Shown here: positions 1 through 4,721 of the stretch, piece by piece | Layout of the letters: each line of letters starts with the position of its first letter | Position numbering within the stretch: position 1 is the first letter of the stretch | Source of the DNA: Actinomycetes bacterium | Lineage (GTDB): Bacteria; Actinomycetota; Thermoleophilia; Gaiellales; Gaiellaceae | NCBI GenBank assembly: GCA_025350775.1 | Contig: JANXXF010000344.1 | Coordinates: 1-9,161 of the forward strand | Reading direction: 5' to 3' | Length of the DNA stretch: 9,161 nucleotides | Program-made: the position numbers and the translations under genes | The notes under the pieces: generated by a model | The model's input: only the letters and a program-made list of their open reading frames with translations | Databases searched by the model: none | Told to the model about the DNA's origin: nothing

Positions 1-129
1 TCCTGGTGGGAGAACTGGACCGTCTGGATCGGCGAGCGCGCCGGCAGCAAGGGGCCGCCGCCGACCCTGGGCAGCAGCGCGCACCCGCCGCTCGGCCCCG
101 CGCCGGGCACGTACGTGTTGGAGCAGTAG
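1..129 (+). CDS. phaC: PHA synthase, C-terminal end (partial)
   Basis: Only the last 42 codons are present; the gene enters from the left edge in frame 1 and stops with TAG at 127-129. The segment opens with a Trp-rich stretch (SWWENWTVWIGERAG) and ends with a tail containing LGSSAHPPLGPAPGTYVLEQ. The pattern 'Gs..hPPL.pAPGtYV' is the recognisable C-terminus of class I/II poly(3-hydroxyalkanoate) synthases, which polymerise 3-hydroxyacyl-CoA into storage granules with release of CoA. The catalytic Cys-Asp-His residues lie upstream of the window and cannot be checked. A phasin, an XRE regulator, a 3-hydroxybutyrate dehydrogenase and a depolymerase-like gene follow directly, which supports the call strongly. 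The class is inferred from the tail alone; a non-catalytic PhaC paralogue cannot be excluded. Confidence 0.85.
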   Translation, partial: SWWENWTVWIGERAGSKGPPPTLGSSAHPPLGPAPGTYVLEQ

Positions 130-155
130 CCGGGGCAGGCCCGCCGCGTGGGAGC

Positions 156-239
156 GCGGCTCGGGGAGCCCGGCTCGGCGCTCGCGGCTCGGCGCTCGCG
201 GCTCGGGGAGCCCGGCTCGGCGCTCGCGGCTCGGCGTGG
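156..239. repeat. Six tandem 14-bp GC-rich units downstream of phaC
   Basis: Six consecutive 14-mers start at 156, 170, 184, 198, 212 and 226. The core is gcggctcggcgctc, with variants gcggctcggggagc and ccggctcggcgctc. Units 1-3 (156-197) are repeated exactly as units 4-6 except for the last three bases, so a 42-bp duplication sits on top of a 14-bp repeat. The units are partly self-complementary: gagcgc at 152-157 can pair with gcgctc at 178-183 around an inner ggctc/gagcc stem (158-162 with 166-170). The array lies between the phaC stop and the phasin promoter, so it may act as the phaC terminator or simply be a slippage-prone minisatellite. Confidence 0.85.
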
Positions 240-269
240 GGCCGGTGGAAGCGGCCAGCCGGCGTCTGC

Positions 270-299
270 TTGCGAAACCACGCTCGTGCGTGGTATAGT
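270..299 (+). promoter_or_regulatory. Sigma70-type promoter of the phasin gene
   Basis: A -35 box TTGCGA (270-275), an 18-bp spacer and a -10 box TATAGT (294-299) lie 39 bp before the phasin ATG, predicting transcription from about 305-306. This is the best promoter match in the window and stands out in otherwise extremely GC-rich DNA. It would give a short leader carrying the AAGGAA ribosome binding site at 327-332. Confidence 0.75.
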
Positions 300-305
300 T
301 CGCAA
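270..305. promoter_or_regulatory. Nested palindromic operator over the phasin promoter
   Basis: Two perfect inverted repeats are nested. The outer arms are TTGCGAA (270-276) and TTCGCAA (299-305). The inner arms are ACCACGC (277-283) and GCGTGGT (288-294) around a TCGT centre; ATAG (295-298) makes the outer pair slightly off-centre. The outer left arm contains the -35 box, the inner palindrome fills the spacer and the right arm covers the end of the -10 and the start site, so a bound protein would block RNA polymerase. The XRE-family regulator encoded just downstream at 710 is the obvious candidate ligand, by analogy with PHA-responsive repressors that control phasin genes. That pairing is inference. 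Confidence 0.65.
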
Positions 306-338
306 CATCGCTAGCCCAGAGATCGAAAGGAACCCCGA

Positions 339-647
339 ATGCCTACCGCAACCGAGTTCAGCAAAGTCACCCAGGAGCAGGTCCTCGACGGCATCAAGCA
401 GGGCCAGAAGGCCGTCGTCGACGCCGTTGGCGCCTGGGCGAAGTCCATCGAGAGCATCGTGCCGGCCACGCCGAGCATCCCCGGCCTGCCGCTCGCCGAG
501 GGCATCCCGACGCCCGCGCAGATCGTCGCCGAGACGTTCGCCTTCGCCGAGAAGCTGATCGCCTCCCAGCGCGACTTCGCGCTGCAGGTGCTCGCCGCCG
601 CCGCTCCGGCTGCCCCGGTCAAGGACGCTGCGAAGAAGTCCGCCTAG
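339..647 (+). CDS. Phasin family protein (PHA granule coat)
   Basis: This 102-residue protein begins at ATG 339, six bases after a good AAGGAA ribosome site (327-332). An amphipathic helical N-terminal half (residues 10-40, TQEQVLDGIKQGQ...) is followed by a Pro-rich linker (41-60: VPATPSIPGLPLAEGIPTP) and a second helix (60-88) with an FAEKLIASQRDFA motif. It ends in an Ala/Pro/Lys-rich tail. The helix-linker-helix-Ala/Lys tail plan resembles small actinobacterial phasins, amphipathic proteins that coat PHA granules and influence their size and number. The location between phaC and PHA-mobilising genes supports this. It has its own strong promoter with a probable operator, and a hairpin follows the stop, so it may be a highly expressed monocistron. 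Alternative: an HBHA-like Lys/Ala-tailed surface protein, less likely here. Confidence 0.8.
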   Translation: MPTATEFSKVTQEQVLDGIKQGQKAVVDAVGAWAKSIESIVPATPSIPGLPLAEGIPTPAQIVAETFAFAEKLIASQRDFALQVLAAAAPAAPVKDAAKKSA

Positions 648-662
648 CACCCCGCCGAGACG

Positions 663-695
663 ACCCGACCGCTCTGCCCGGCAGGGCGGTCGGGT
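663..695 (+). terminator. Strong hairpin between phasin and XRE regulator
   Basis: Left arm 663-677 (acccgaccgctctgc) and right arm 681-695 pair over 15 bp with one G-T wobble (673/685), closing a three-base CCG loop. It begins 15 bp after the phasin stop and ends 14 bp before the regulator ATG. There is no T-run, as is common for terminators in very GC-rich actinobacteria. It probably ends or attenuates phasin transcription and lowers read-through into the regulator gene. Confidence 0.75.
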
Positions 696-709
696 AGCCT
701 CGCTGCCGG

Positions 710-1099
710 ATGGAAGACGCCTGGAAGACGCAGATCGAGGGCCTCGGCGCCTTCATCCGCACACAGCGCAACCTCGCTCAGCTCTCGCTGCGCGAGATGG
801 CTGCGCTCACCGATCTGTCGGACGCCTATCTCAGTCAGGTCGAGCGCGGCATCCACGAGCCGTCGGTGCGCGTGCTGCGCGCGATCGCCAAGGGCCTGAA
901 CCTCTCCGCCTCGTCGCTGCTCGCAGAGGCGGGGCTCGTCGACGTCGAGCCGGCAGCCACCGCGCCAGACGGCGCTGCCGCCCCGGCGACCGAGTCCGCG
1001 ATCCGCTCCGATCCCACCCTCACCGACAGCCAGAAGGACGCGCTGCTGGGGGTCTATCGGAGCTTCGGCAGCGGGAACAGTGGCCCCGCCGCGCAGTAG
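710..1099 (+). CDS. XRE-family regulator of the PHA locus
   Basis: The product is a 129-residue protein with an N-terminal Cro/C1-type helix-turn-helix at about residues 10-70 (LGAFIRTQRNLAQLSLREMA, then LTDLSDAYLSQVERG and EPSVRVLRAIAKGL). A disordered Ala/Pro linker (80-97) is followed by a short conserved-looking tail, DPTLTDSQKDALLGVYRSF (101-119), likely an oligomerisation or effector segment. Similar HTH proteins accompany phasin genes in actinobacteria. By position it probably represses or tunes the phasin and PHA genes, acting on the palindrome at 270-305; this is inferred, not shown. No clear Shine-Dalgarno precedes ATG 710. The last 20 bases overlap the longest reading frame of the next gene, suggesting co-transcription with the dehydrogenase. 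It is not homologous in fold to the classical proteobacterial PhaR. Confidence 0.82.
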   Translation: MEDAWKTQIEGLGAFIRTQRNLAQLSLREMAALTDLSDAYLSQVERGIHEPSVRVLRAIAKGLNLSASSLLAEAGLVDVEPAATAPDGAAAPATESAIRSDPTLTDSQKDALLGVYRSFGSGNSGPAAQ

Positions 1100-1895
1100 A
1101 GCGGCCGCAGGCCCGGCCGCATCCGGGCGCGCTGCCGCATCCGTGCGCCCGGCCGCATCCGTGCGCGCTGCGCTCGTCACCGGCGCGGGTAGCGGCATCG
1201 GTCGCGCCATCGCCGGGCGCCTGGTAACGGACGGCTGGCAGGTCTTGAGCGTCGACCTGCGTCTCACCAGCGACATGCCCGGCGAGCCCTTCGAGGCCGA
1301 CCTGATCGACCGCGCCGCCAACCGCCACGCAGTCGAGGCTGCGGTCGAGCGCTTCGGCCGCCTCGACGCAGTCGTCGCGTGCGCCGGCTTCCAGCACGTC
1401 TCGCCGGTGGCCGACTTCCCCGAGGACGTCTGGGAGCGGCTGCTGGCGCTGATGTTGACGAGCCCCTTCCTGCTGGCGAAGTACGCGTGGCCGGCGCTCA
1501 CTGCCAACCCGGGCGGGCGCTTCGTCGCGCTGGGCTCGGCGCACAGCCTCGTGGCGTCCCCGTACAAGGCGGGCTACGTGGCGGCCAAGCATGGGCTGAC
1601 GGGCCTCGTCAAGACGCTCGCCCTGGAGGGTGCCGGGGCGCAGCTGTCGGCGACGACCGTGTGCCCGGGCTTCGTGCGCACGCCGCTCGTCGAGGCGCAG
1701 ATTGCGGCGCAGGCGAAGGCCCACGGGCTGCCGCCGGAGCGCGTGCTGGAGGATGTGATCCTCGCGCCCCATGTCATCAAGCGCCTGATCGAGCCCGAGG
1801 AGGTGGCCGACGTGGTGGCGTTCCTCCTGGGGCCGGGCGGCGCGACCTTCACGGGCACGGCCGTCTCGATGGATCTGGGCTGGACCGCCCGCTAG
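1080..1895 (+). CDS. bdhA: D-3-hydroxybutyrate dehydrogenase (SDR family)
   Basis: This cytosolic short-chain dehydrogenase would oxidise 3-hydroxybutyrate released from PHA to acetoacetate with NAD+. Numbered from GTG 1080, it shows the Rossmann motif TGAGSGIG (34-41) and catalytic S153, Y166 and K170 (YVAAK). It has a substrate-site set Q105, H155, K163, Q207 and W268; as I recall the Pseudomonas fragi enzyme, each of these matches a substrate residue at a constant offset of 11. The subfamily motifs AGFQHVSPV, MLTSPFLLAKYAWP and GWTAR are intact. The usual NNAG is ACAG (100-103), and the tetrad Asn position reads Met125. The first 27 residues are Ala-rich and encoded by an 18-bp repeat; GTG 1161 (VRAALVTG) or GTG 1143 gives a more typical N-terminus. 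No start has a clear ribosome site, so the start is uncertain. Confidence 0.88.
   Translation: MAPPRSRAAAGPAASGRAAASVRPAASVRAALVTGAGSGIGRAIAGRLVTDGWQVLSVDLRLTSDMPGEPFEADLIDRAANRHAVEAAVERFGRLDAVVACAGFQHVSPVADFPEDVWERLLALMLTSPFLLAKYAWPALTANPGGRFVALGSAHSLVASPYKAGYVAAKHGLTGLVKTLALEGAGAQLSATTVCPGFVRTPLVEAQIAAQAKAHGLPPERVLEDVILAPHVIKRLIEPEEVADVVAFLLGPGGATFTGTAVSMDLGWTAR
1116..1169. repeat. Three tandem 18-bp repeats at the bdhA 5' end
   Basis: Copies at 1116-1133, 1134-1151 and 1152-1169 share the core gccgcatccg(g/t)gcgc. In the dehydrogenase frame they encode AASGRA, AASVRP and AASVRA. Copies 2 and 3 each carry an in-frame GTG (1143 and 1161), so the repeat multiplies possible start codons immediately before the Rossmann fold. 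The repeat may be a translated extension or untranslated leader. Confidence 0.8.
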
Positions 1896-1917
1896 GAGCG
1901 CCTGCCGGCCGGGCCAG

Positions 1918-3132
1918 CTAGGAGCGGGCCGCGCGCGTCGAAGCTGCGAAGACGTTGGCTAACACGAGCGGCCAGTCGTCGCGCAGCGCCCGCGAGCCCA
2001 TGAAGAGGCCGAGGTGGCCGCCGTGCGCCATGTGCTCCACGATCTGCTCCGGTGGCGTCGAGACCGCGTCGGCCAGGGCGAACAGCTGGGCGGGCGGCGT
2101 GATGTGGTCGTTGGCGCCGGCCATCAGGTTGACGGGGCAGGAGATCCGGCGCAGGTCGACCCGCTCGCCACCGATCTCGAGCTCGCCGCGAAACAGCTTG
2201 TTGTCGCGGAAGAGGTGCTCGACGATCCACAGGTAGAACGCGCCGGGGATGTCCTGGGTGTGCTTGAACCAGTCCTCGAAGGCGGCGTAGCGCGCCACGT
2301 ACTCCGTGTCACCCATGCGGCCGAGCAGTTCCAGCTGCCGAGAGATCTCGTCGTCAGGCTTCATCGCGATGAAGCCGGCGACCATCAGCTCGCCCTTCAG
2401 CACGCCGCCGCCGGAGGCGACGAGCCACTCGAAGAACGCCATGTCGCCGCCGTCAGAGAAGTGCTTGACGTAGTCGTCGATCGCAGCGTCACCCGCGTGC
2501 ATGTCAATCGGCGCGCCCGCCAACGTCAGCGTGTGCACCTGCTCGGGGTGCAGCGCCGCGTAGATCGTCGCCAGCCACCCGCCCTGGCAGTCGCCGATCA
2601 GGTTGACCGGCTCGCCGATGTGCTCGATCGCCCGGGCGATCACGTCGAGGTAGTCCTGGATGCTCGAGTCCTTCGTCGCCTCGGTGGCACCGATCCAGTC
2701 CATGGAGTAGGCGCGCGCCAACCCGGCGGCCCGGATCACCATTACCTGGCTCTGGCTCTCGCTGTAGTCGACGATGCACGAGTCGTGGCCCGCCTGCGGC
2801 GGCAGCACGAGCGTCGGCACGACGTCGTCCTGCGCACCCTGCGAAAAGTCCCGGAGCCTTGCGACCGGCGTCTCGAAGACGATCTCGTGCGCGTTCGACC
2901 AGGTCGGCCTGCGGCGGTTCGTGACGGCCGTCCACCAGGACATGGCATCGGCCATCGCCTCGAACGGCGTGACGTGCCCGGCGAGCGTGCGTTGACCGTA
3001 GTCGCTCAGCCCGCGGGTCAATGCGTCGAAGACCTCGTACGTCGCCGTCAGCACCCGCGGTGTGGCATGCCGCGACGGCATGAACGCGGTCGGTGGGCAG
3101 GTAGCCAGGGGTGTGAAGCTCGATGTCGTCAC
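1918..3132 (-). CDS. Intracellular PHA depolymerase-like / PhaC-like alpha/beta hydrolase
   Basis: The product has 404 residues from GTG 3132, chosen because gagagg lies 9 nt upstream on the minus strand; an internal ATG at 3081 lacks a ribosome site, and the open frame beyond 3132 runs under the divergent gene. It has a catalytic Cys182 in GDCQGG, Asp342 in AGANDHITP and His373 in AHGGHLGLF. GxCxGG is the PhaC/intracellular PhaZ nucleophile elbow, with Cys in place of Ser. The segments LAGAPIDMHAG, VAGFIAMKPDDEI and GGHLGLFMGSRALRDDW resemble intracellular PHB depolymerases. In contrast, IPGAFYLWIVEHLFRDNKL resembles PHA synthases. No signal peptide is evident, so it should act on granules in the cytosol. 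It converges on bdhA with 22 bp between stops, fitting release then oxidation of monomer. Synthase-like or transferase activity cannot be excluded. Confidence 0.78.
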   Translation of the reverse strand: MTTSSFTPLATCPPTAFMPSRHATPRVLTATYEVFDALTRGLSDYGQRTLAGHVTPFEAMADAMSWWTAVTNRRRPTWSNAHEIVFETPVARLRDFSQGAQDDVVPTLVLPPQAGHDSCIVDYSESQSQVMVIRAAGLARAYSMDWIGATEATKDSSIQDYLDVIARAIEHIGEPVNLIGDCQGGWLATIYAALHPEQVHTLTLAGAPIDMHAGDAAIDDYVKHFSDGGDMAFFEWLVASGGGVLKGELMVAGFIAMKPDDEISRQLELLGRMGDTEYVARYAAFEDWFKHTQDIPGAFYLWIVEHLFRDNKLFRGELEIGGERVDLRRISCPVNLMAGANDHITPPAQLFALADAVSTPPEQIVEHMAHGGHLGLFMGSRALRDDWPLVLANVFAASTRAARS

Positions 3133-3268
3133 GGGGTCAGGCCTCTCTCCTCGCCATGATCGGTGCCGCTGCCGCGGAGTTGAATCGGCGAGAGCGCATG
3201 GTAGTCCAGAGTGCAGTCGGAGGGCGCCCGCTGCCGCCACGGCCGGCGCGAGTATCGTGTGCGCGACG

Positions 3269-3700
3269 ATGCCGGGCCGTTCCGCTCTCCTCACGCTGCT
3301 GGCAGCTGTCACGGCGGCCGCCGCGCTTGCTGCGCAGGCGGGCGCGGCGACCGGCCTGCTCCGCGTGAGCCCCGACATCCCGATCGTCGGCAAGCGCGCG
3401 ACGATCGAGCTCGAGCTGGGATCGGCTCAGGCGCCCAGATCGCTCTCGCTCGACGTCGTCTCGCCCACGAACGTGCGCGTGAAGGCTCGCCTCGAACGCG
3501 TGTCGGCCCACCTGCTGCGCGGCACCTACCACTTCTCGGACGATGGGCTGTGGGTGCTCCGCGTGCGGGCGCGCGGGCTCGATGTCCAGGGCGAGGTGCT
3601 CGTCCTGCAGAACGGCGGGCTCTATCCCGCTCCGAAGGGCAACAAGATCGACCTCGAGGGGCTGTTCACCGGGAACGGGCCCGTCGTCACGCTGCGCTGA
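3269..3700 (+). CDS. Putative exported beta-rich protein
   Basis: This 143-residue protein starts at ATG 3269. Residues 1-26 form a signal peptide (Arg near the N-terminus, a Leu/Ala hydrophobic core, and A-G-A as the likely cleavage site). The mature part has alternating beta-strand sequence with SPDIPIVGKRATIELEL (34-50), a central sPtnvrVkarL stretch and RGTYHFSDDGLWVLRVRARG (84-103). Strand-Gly-Thr-Tyr...Gly-x-Trp is typical of small Ig-like/YtkA-type beta sandwiches; I cannot assign a function. No transmembrane anchor or lipobox Cys follows the signal, so secretion is expected. A possible -10 (TATCGT, 3253-3258) would give a very short leader. It is divergent from the depolymerase-like gene (136-bp gap) and stops 4 bp before the converging gene at 3705. 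In-frame GTG 3257 is an alternative start. Confidence 0.65.
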   Translation: MPGRSALLTLLAAVTAAAALAAQAGAATGLLRVSPDIPIVGKRATIELELGSAQAPRSLSLDVVSPTNVRVKARLERVSAHLLRGTYHFSDDGLWVLRVRARGLDVQGEVLVLQNGGLYPAPKGNKIDLEGLFTGNGPVVTLR

Positions 3701-3704
3701 CCGG

Positions 3705-4097
3705 CTACTCGCGGGCCGGCCGCGCCGGCAACGCTGCCACTGCGGCGACCGCGTCCTCGATGACCGGGTGGACGGAGGCGCTCACATACACCGTCCACGG
3801 GTGCGCCCAGGCGCCGCCGGTGTACGCGACCACCGGGATGCCGGCGGCGTGGGCGTACCAGGCCTCCATCGCGGTGCCCTCGTCGGGGACGGTGAAGTCG
3901 GCGAGCACGACGGCGCAGGAGTCGATGTCGGCGAGGTCACCCTCGACGATCTCGGCCTCATTGCCCTCGGTGCGACCCCGGAAGTCGCGGCGCATCGGGT
4001 CGACCGGCTCCCAGCCCGCTGCCTGAAGAAGGCGTTCGGCGGCGCGTCGATACGCGTCGGCGAGTGGCGGGCCTGCCAGGTAGACGCGTCGTGTCAC
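3705..4097 (-). CDS. Nucleoside 2-deoxyribosyltransferase-like protein
   Basis: The protein has 130 residues from GTG 4097. It shows the family signature of the nucleoside 2-deoxyribosyltransferase/DNPH1-like fold: YLAGPP near the N-terminus (6-11), EGDLADIDSCAVVLADF (52-68), then DEGTAMEAWYAHAAGIPVVAY (72-92) with the probable catalytic Glu78 and substrate-binding Asp57/59. Known members move deoxyribose between bases or hydrolyse deoxynucleoside monophosphates; which reaction applies here is not visible. It is soluble with no signal. It faces queF across 19 bp and probably has a leaderless transcript: a TACTCT box (4110 to 4105) lies exactly 7 nt before the GTG. The shared control with queF hints at a role in purine or deazapurine nucleoside handling, which is only inference. 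Its stop is 4 bp from the converging gene's stop. Confidence 0.8.
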   Translation of the reverse strand: MTRRVYLAGPPLADAYRRAAERLLQAAGWEPVDPMRRDFRGRTEGNEAEIVEGDLADIDSCAVVLADFTVPDEGTAMEAWYAHAAGIPVVAYTGGAWAHPWTVYVSASVHPVIEDAVAAVAALPARPARE

Positions 4098-4103
4098 GGG
4101 ACG

Positions 4104-4110
4104 TAGAGTA
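4104..4110. promoter_or_regulatory. Shared divergent leaderless promoter core
   Basis: The 7-bp sequence TAGAGTA reads TAGAGT on the plus strand (4104-4109) and TACTCT on the minus strand (4110-4105); both fit the actinobacterial -10 consensus TAnnnT. Each is followed by exactly 7 bases and then a GTG start (4117 on plus, 4097 on minus), so transcription should begin at or near the start codon of both genes. Neither gene has a ribosome binding site. Two polymerases could not occupy the site at once. Confidence 0.65.
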
Positions 4111-4116
4111 GTCGGC

Positions 4117-4500
4117 GTGAACGAGCACCCTGCGCAGCCCGCGTTCGTCGCCCTCGGCCATGCCGGGTCGGGCCGCTACGCCGGCATCGAGACGTTTCCC
4201 AACCCTGGGGTGGCGCGCGTGGAGATGACGAGCGACGAGCTCACCGCCGTCTGTCCGATCACGGGCCAGCCTGACATGTACGTCGTGACGATCGAGTACG
4301 AGCCCGGCGCCCTCTGCATCGAGTCGAAGTCGCTCAAGCTCTACCTCGCCGCGTTCCGCTCGCAGGGCGCATTCTGCGAGGCGCTCGCGGTGCAGATCCG
4401 CGACGACGCGGCCGCCGCACTGGCGCTTCCGGGCGACCGCGTGCGGGTGACGCTCCGTCAGAAGCCGCGCGGCGGCATCACGATCGTCGCTTCGGTGTAG
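4117..4500 (+). CDS. queF: NADPH-dependent preQ0 reductase QueF (7-cyano-7-deazaguanine reductase)
   Basis: This short, single-domain T-fold protein of 127 residues reduces preQ0 to preQ1 with NADPH in queuosine biosynthesis. Cys46 in AVCPITGQPD forms the covalent thioimide; Asp53 is seven residues on, as in Bacillus QueF (Cys55/Asp62). The QueF signature ESKSLKLYLAAFRSQ (69-83) for NADPH binding is intact, and PRGGITI lies near the C-terminus. Where classical QueF has FHE, this protein has FCE (86-88), so the usually conserved His is Cys and the substrate-binding Glu88 is kept. The GTG start is set by the TAGAGT box 7 nt upstream, and no ribosome site is seen. No queC, queD or queE lies nearby. 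It probably leads an operon with the two amidase genes, whose link to queuosine is unclear. Confidence 0.92.
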   Translation: MNEHPAQPAFVALGHAGSGRYAGIETFPNPGVARVEMTSDELTAVCPITGQPDMYVVTIEYEPGALCIESKSLKLYLAAFRSQGAFCEALAVQIRDDAAAALALPGDRVRVTLRQKPRGGITIVASV

Positions 4501-4514
4501 GGGCGGGCGCCGTC

Positions 4515-4721
4515 GTGCCTGACGCACCGCCCGCCGCCACGACGCCGGCCGTCGACGAGATCCGCGCCGTCGCCGCCCGCGAGGGCCTGCACCCGGCCGC
4601 TGTCGAGCTCGAGGGCGTGCGCGACTTCCTGGCGGTGTTCCTGCCGGCCGTCGAGGAGCTCGCTGCCCTGCTGCCGGCGGGTGGGGAGGGGGCGGGTCCG
4701 GCCCCGCTCGGCCTCGCATGA
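4515..4721 (+). CDS. Small GatC/AtzG-like amidase partner
   Basis: This 68-residue product starts with GTG 4515, 14 bp after queF. It has a short helical segment (residues 12-24, VDEIRAVAAREGL) followed by a longer helix LEGVRDFLAVFLPAVEELAALLP (32-54) and a Gly/Pro tail. That helix-turn-helix plan and length match GatC-type and AtzG/DUF4089-type small partners that wrap around amidase-signature enzymes and stabilise them. Its TGA overlaps the amidase ATG (ATGA at 4718-4721), the classical arrangement for translational coupling, which strengthens the call. Sequence identity to named families cannot be judged by eye, so the assignment rests on size, helices and coupling. No ribosome site is visible before the GTG; it may rely on translation coming through from queF. 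Confidence 0.62.
   Translation: MPDAPPAATTPAVDEIRAVAAREGLHPAAVELEGVRDFLAVFLPAVEELAALLPAGGEGAGPAPLGLA

Noticed and set aside
156..239. CRISPR array
   Set aside because: The 14-bp units are head-to-tail without spacers, and no cas genes are present.
2014..3159. 381-codon plus-strand frame opposite the depolymerase-like gene
   Set aside because: It is rich in Arg/Val/Asp without a fold, and the minus strand shows intact Cys-Asp-His motifs.
3133..3393. Upstream extension of the minus-strand depolymerase-like reading frame to 3393
   Set aside because: It runs antisense through the signal-peptide region of the divergent gene, shows no fold-like sequence, and a better start with a ribosome site exists at 3132.
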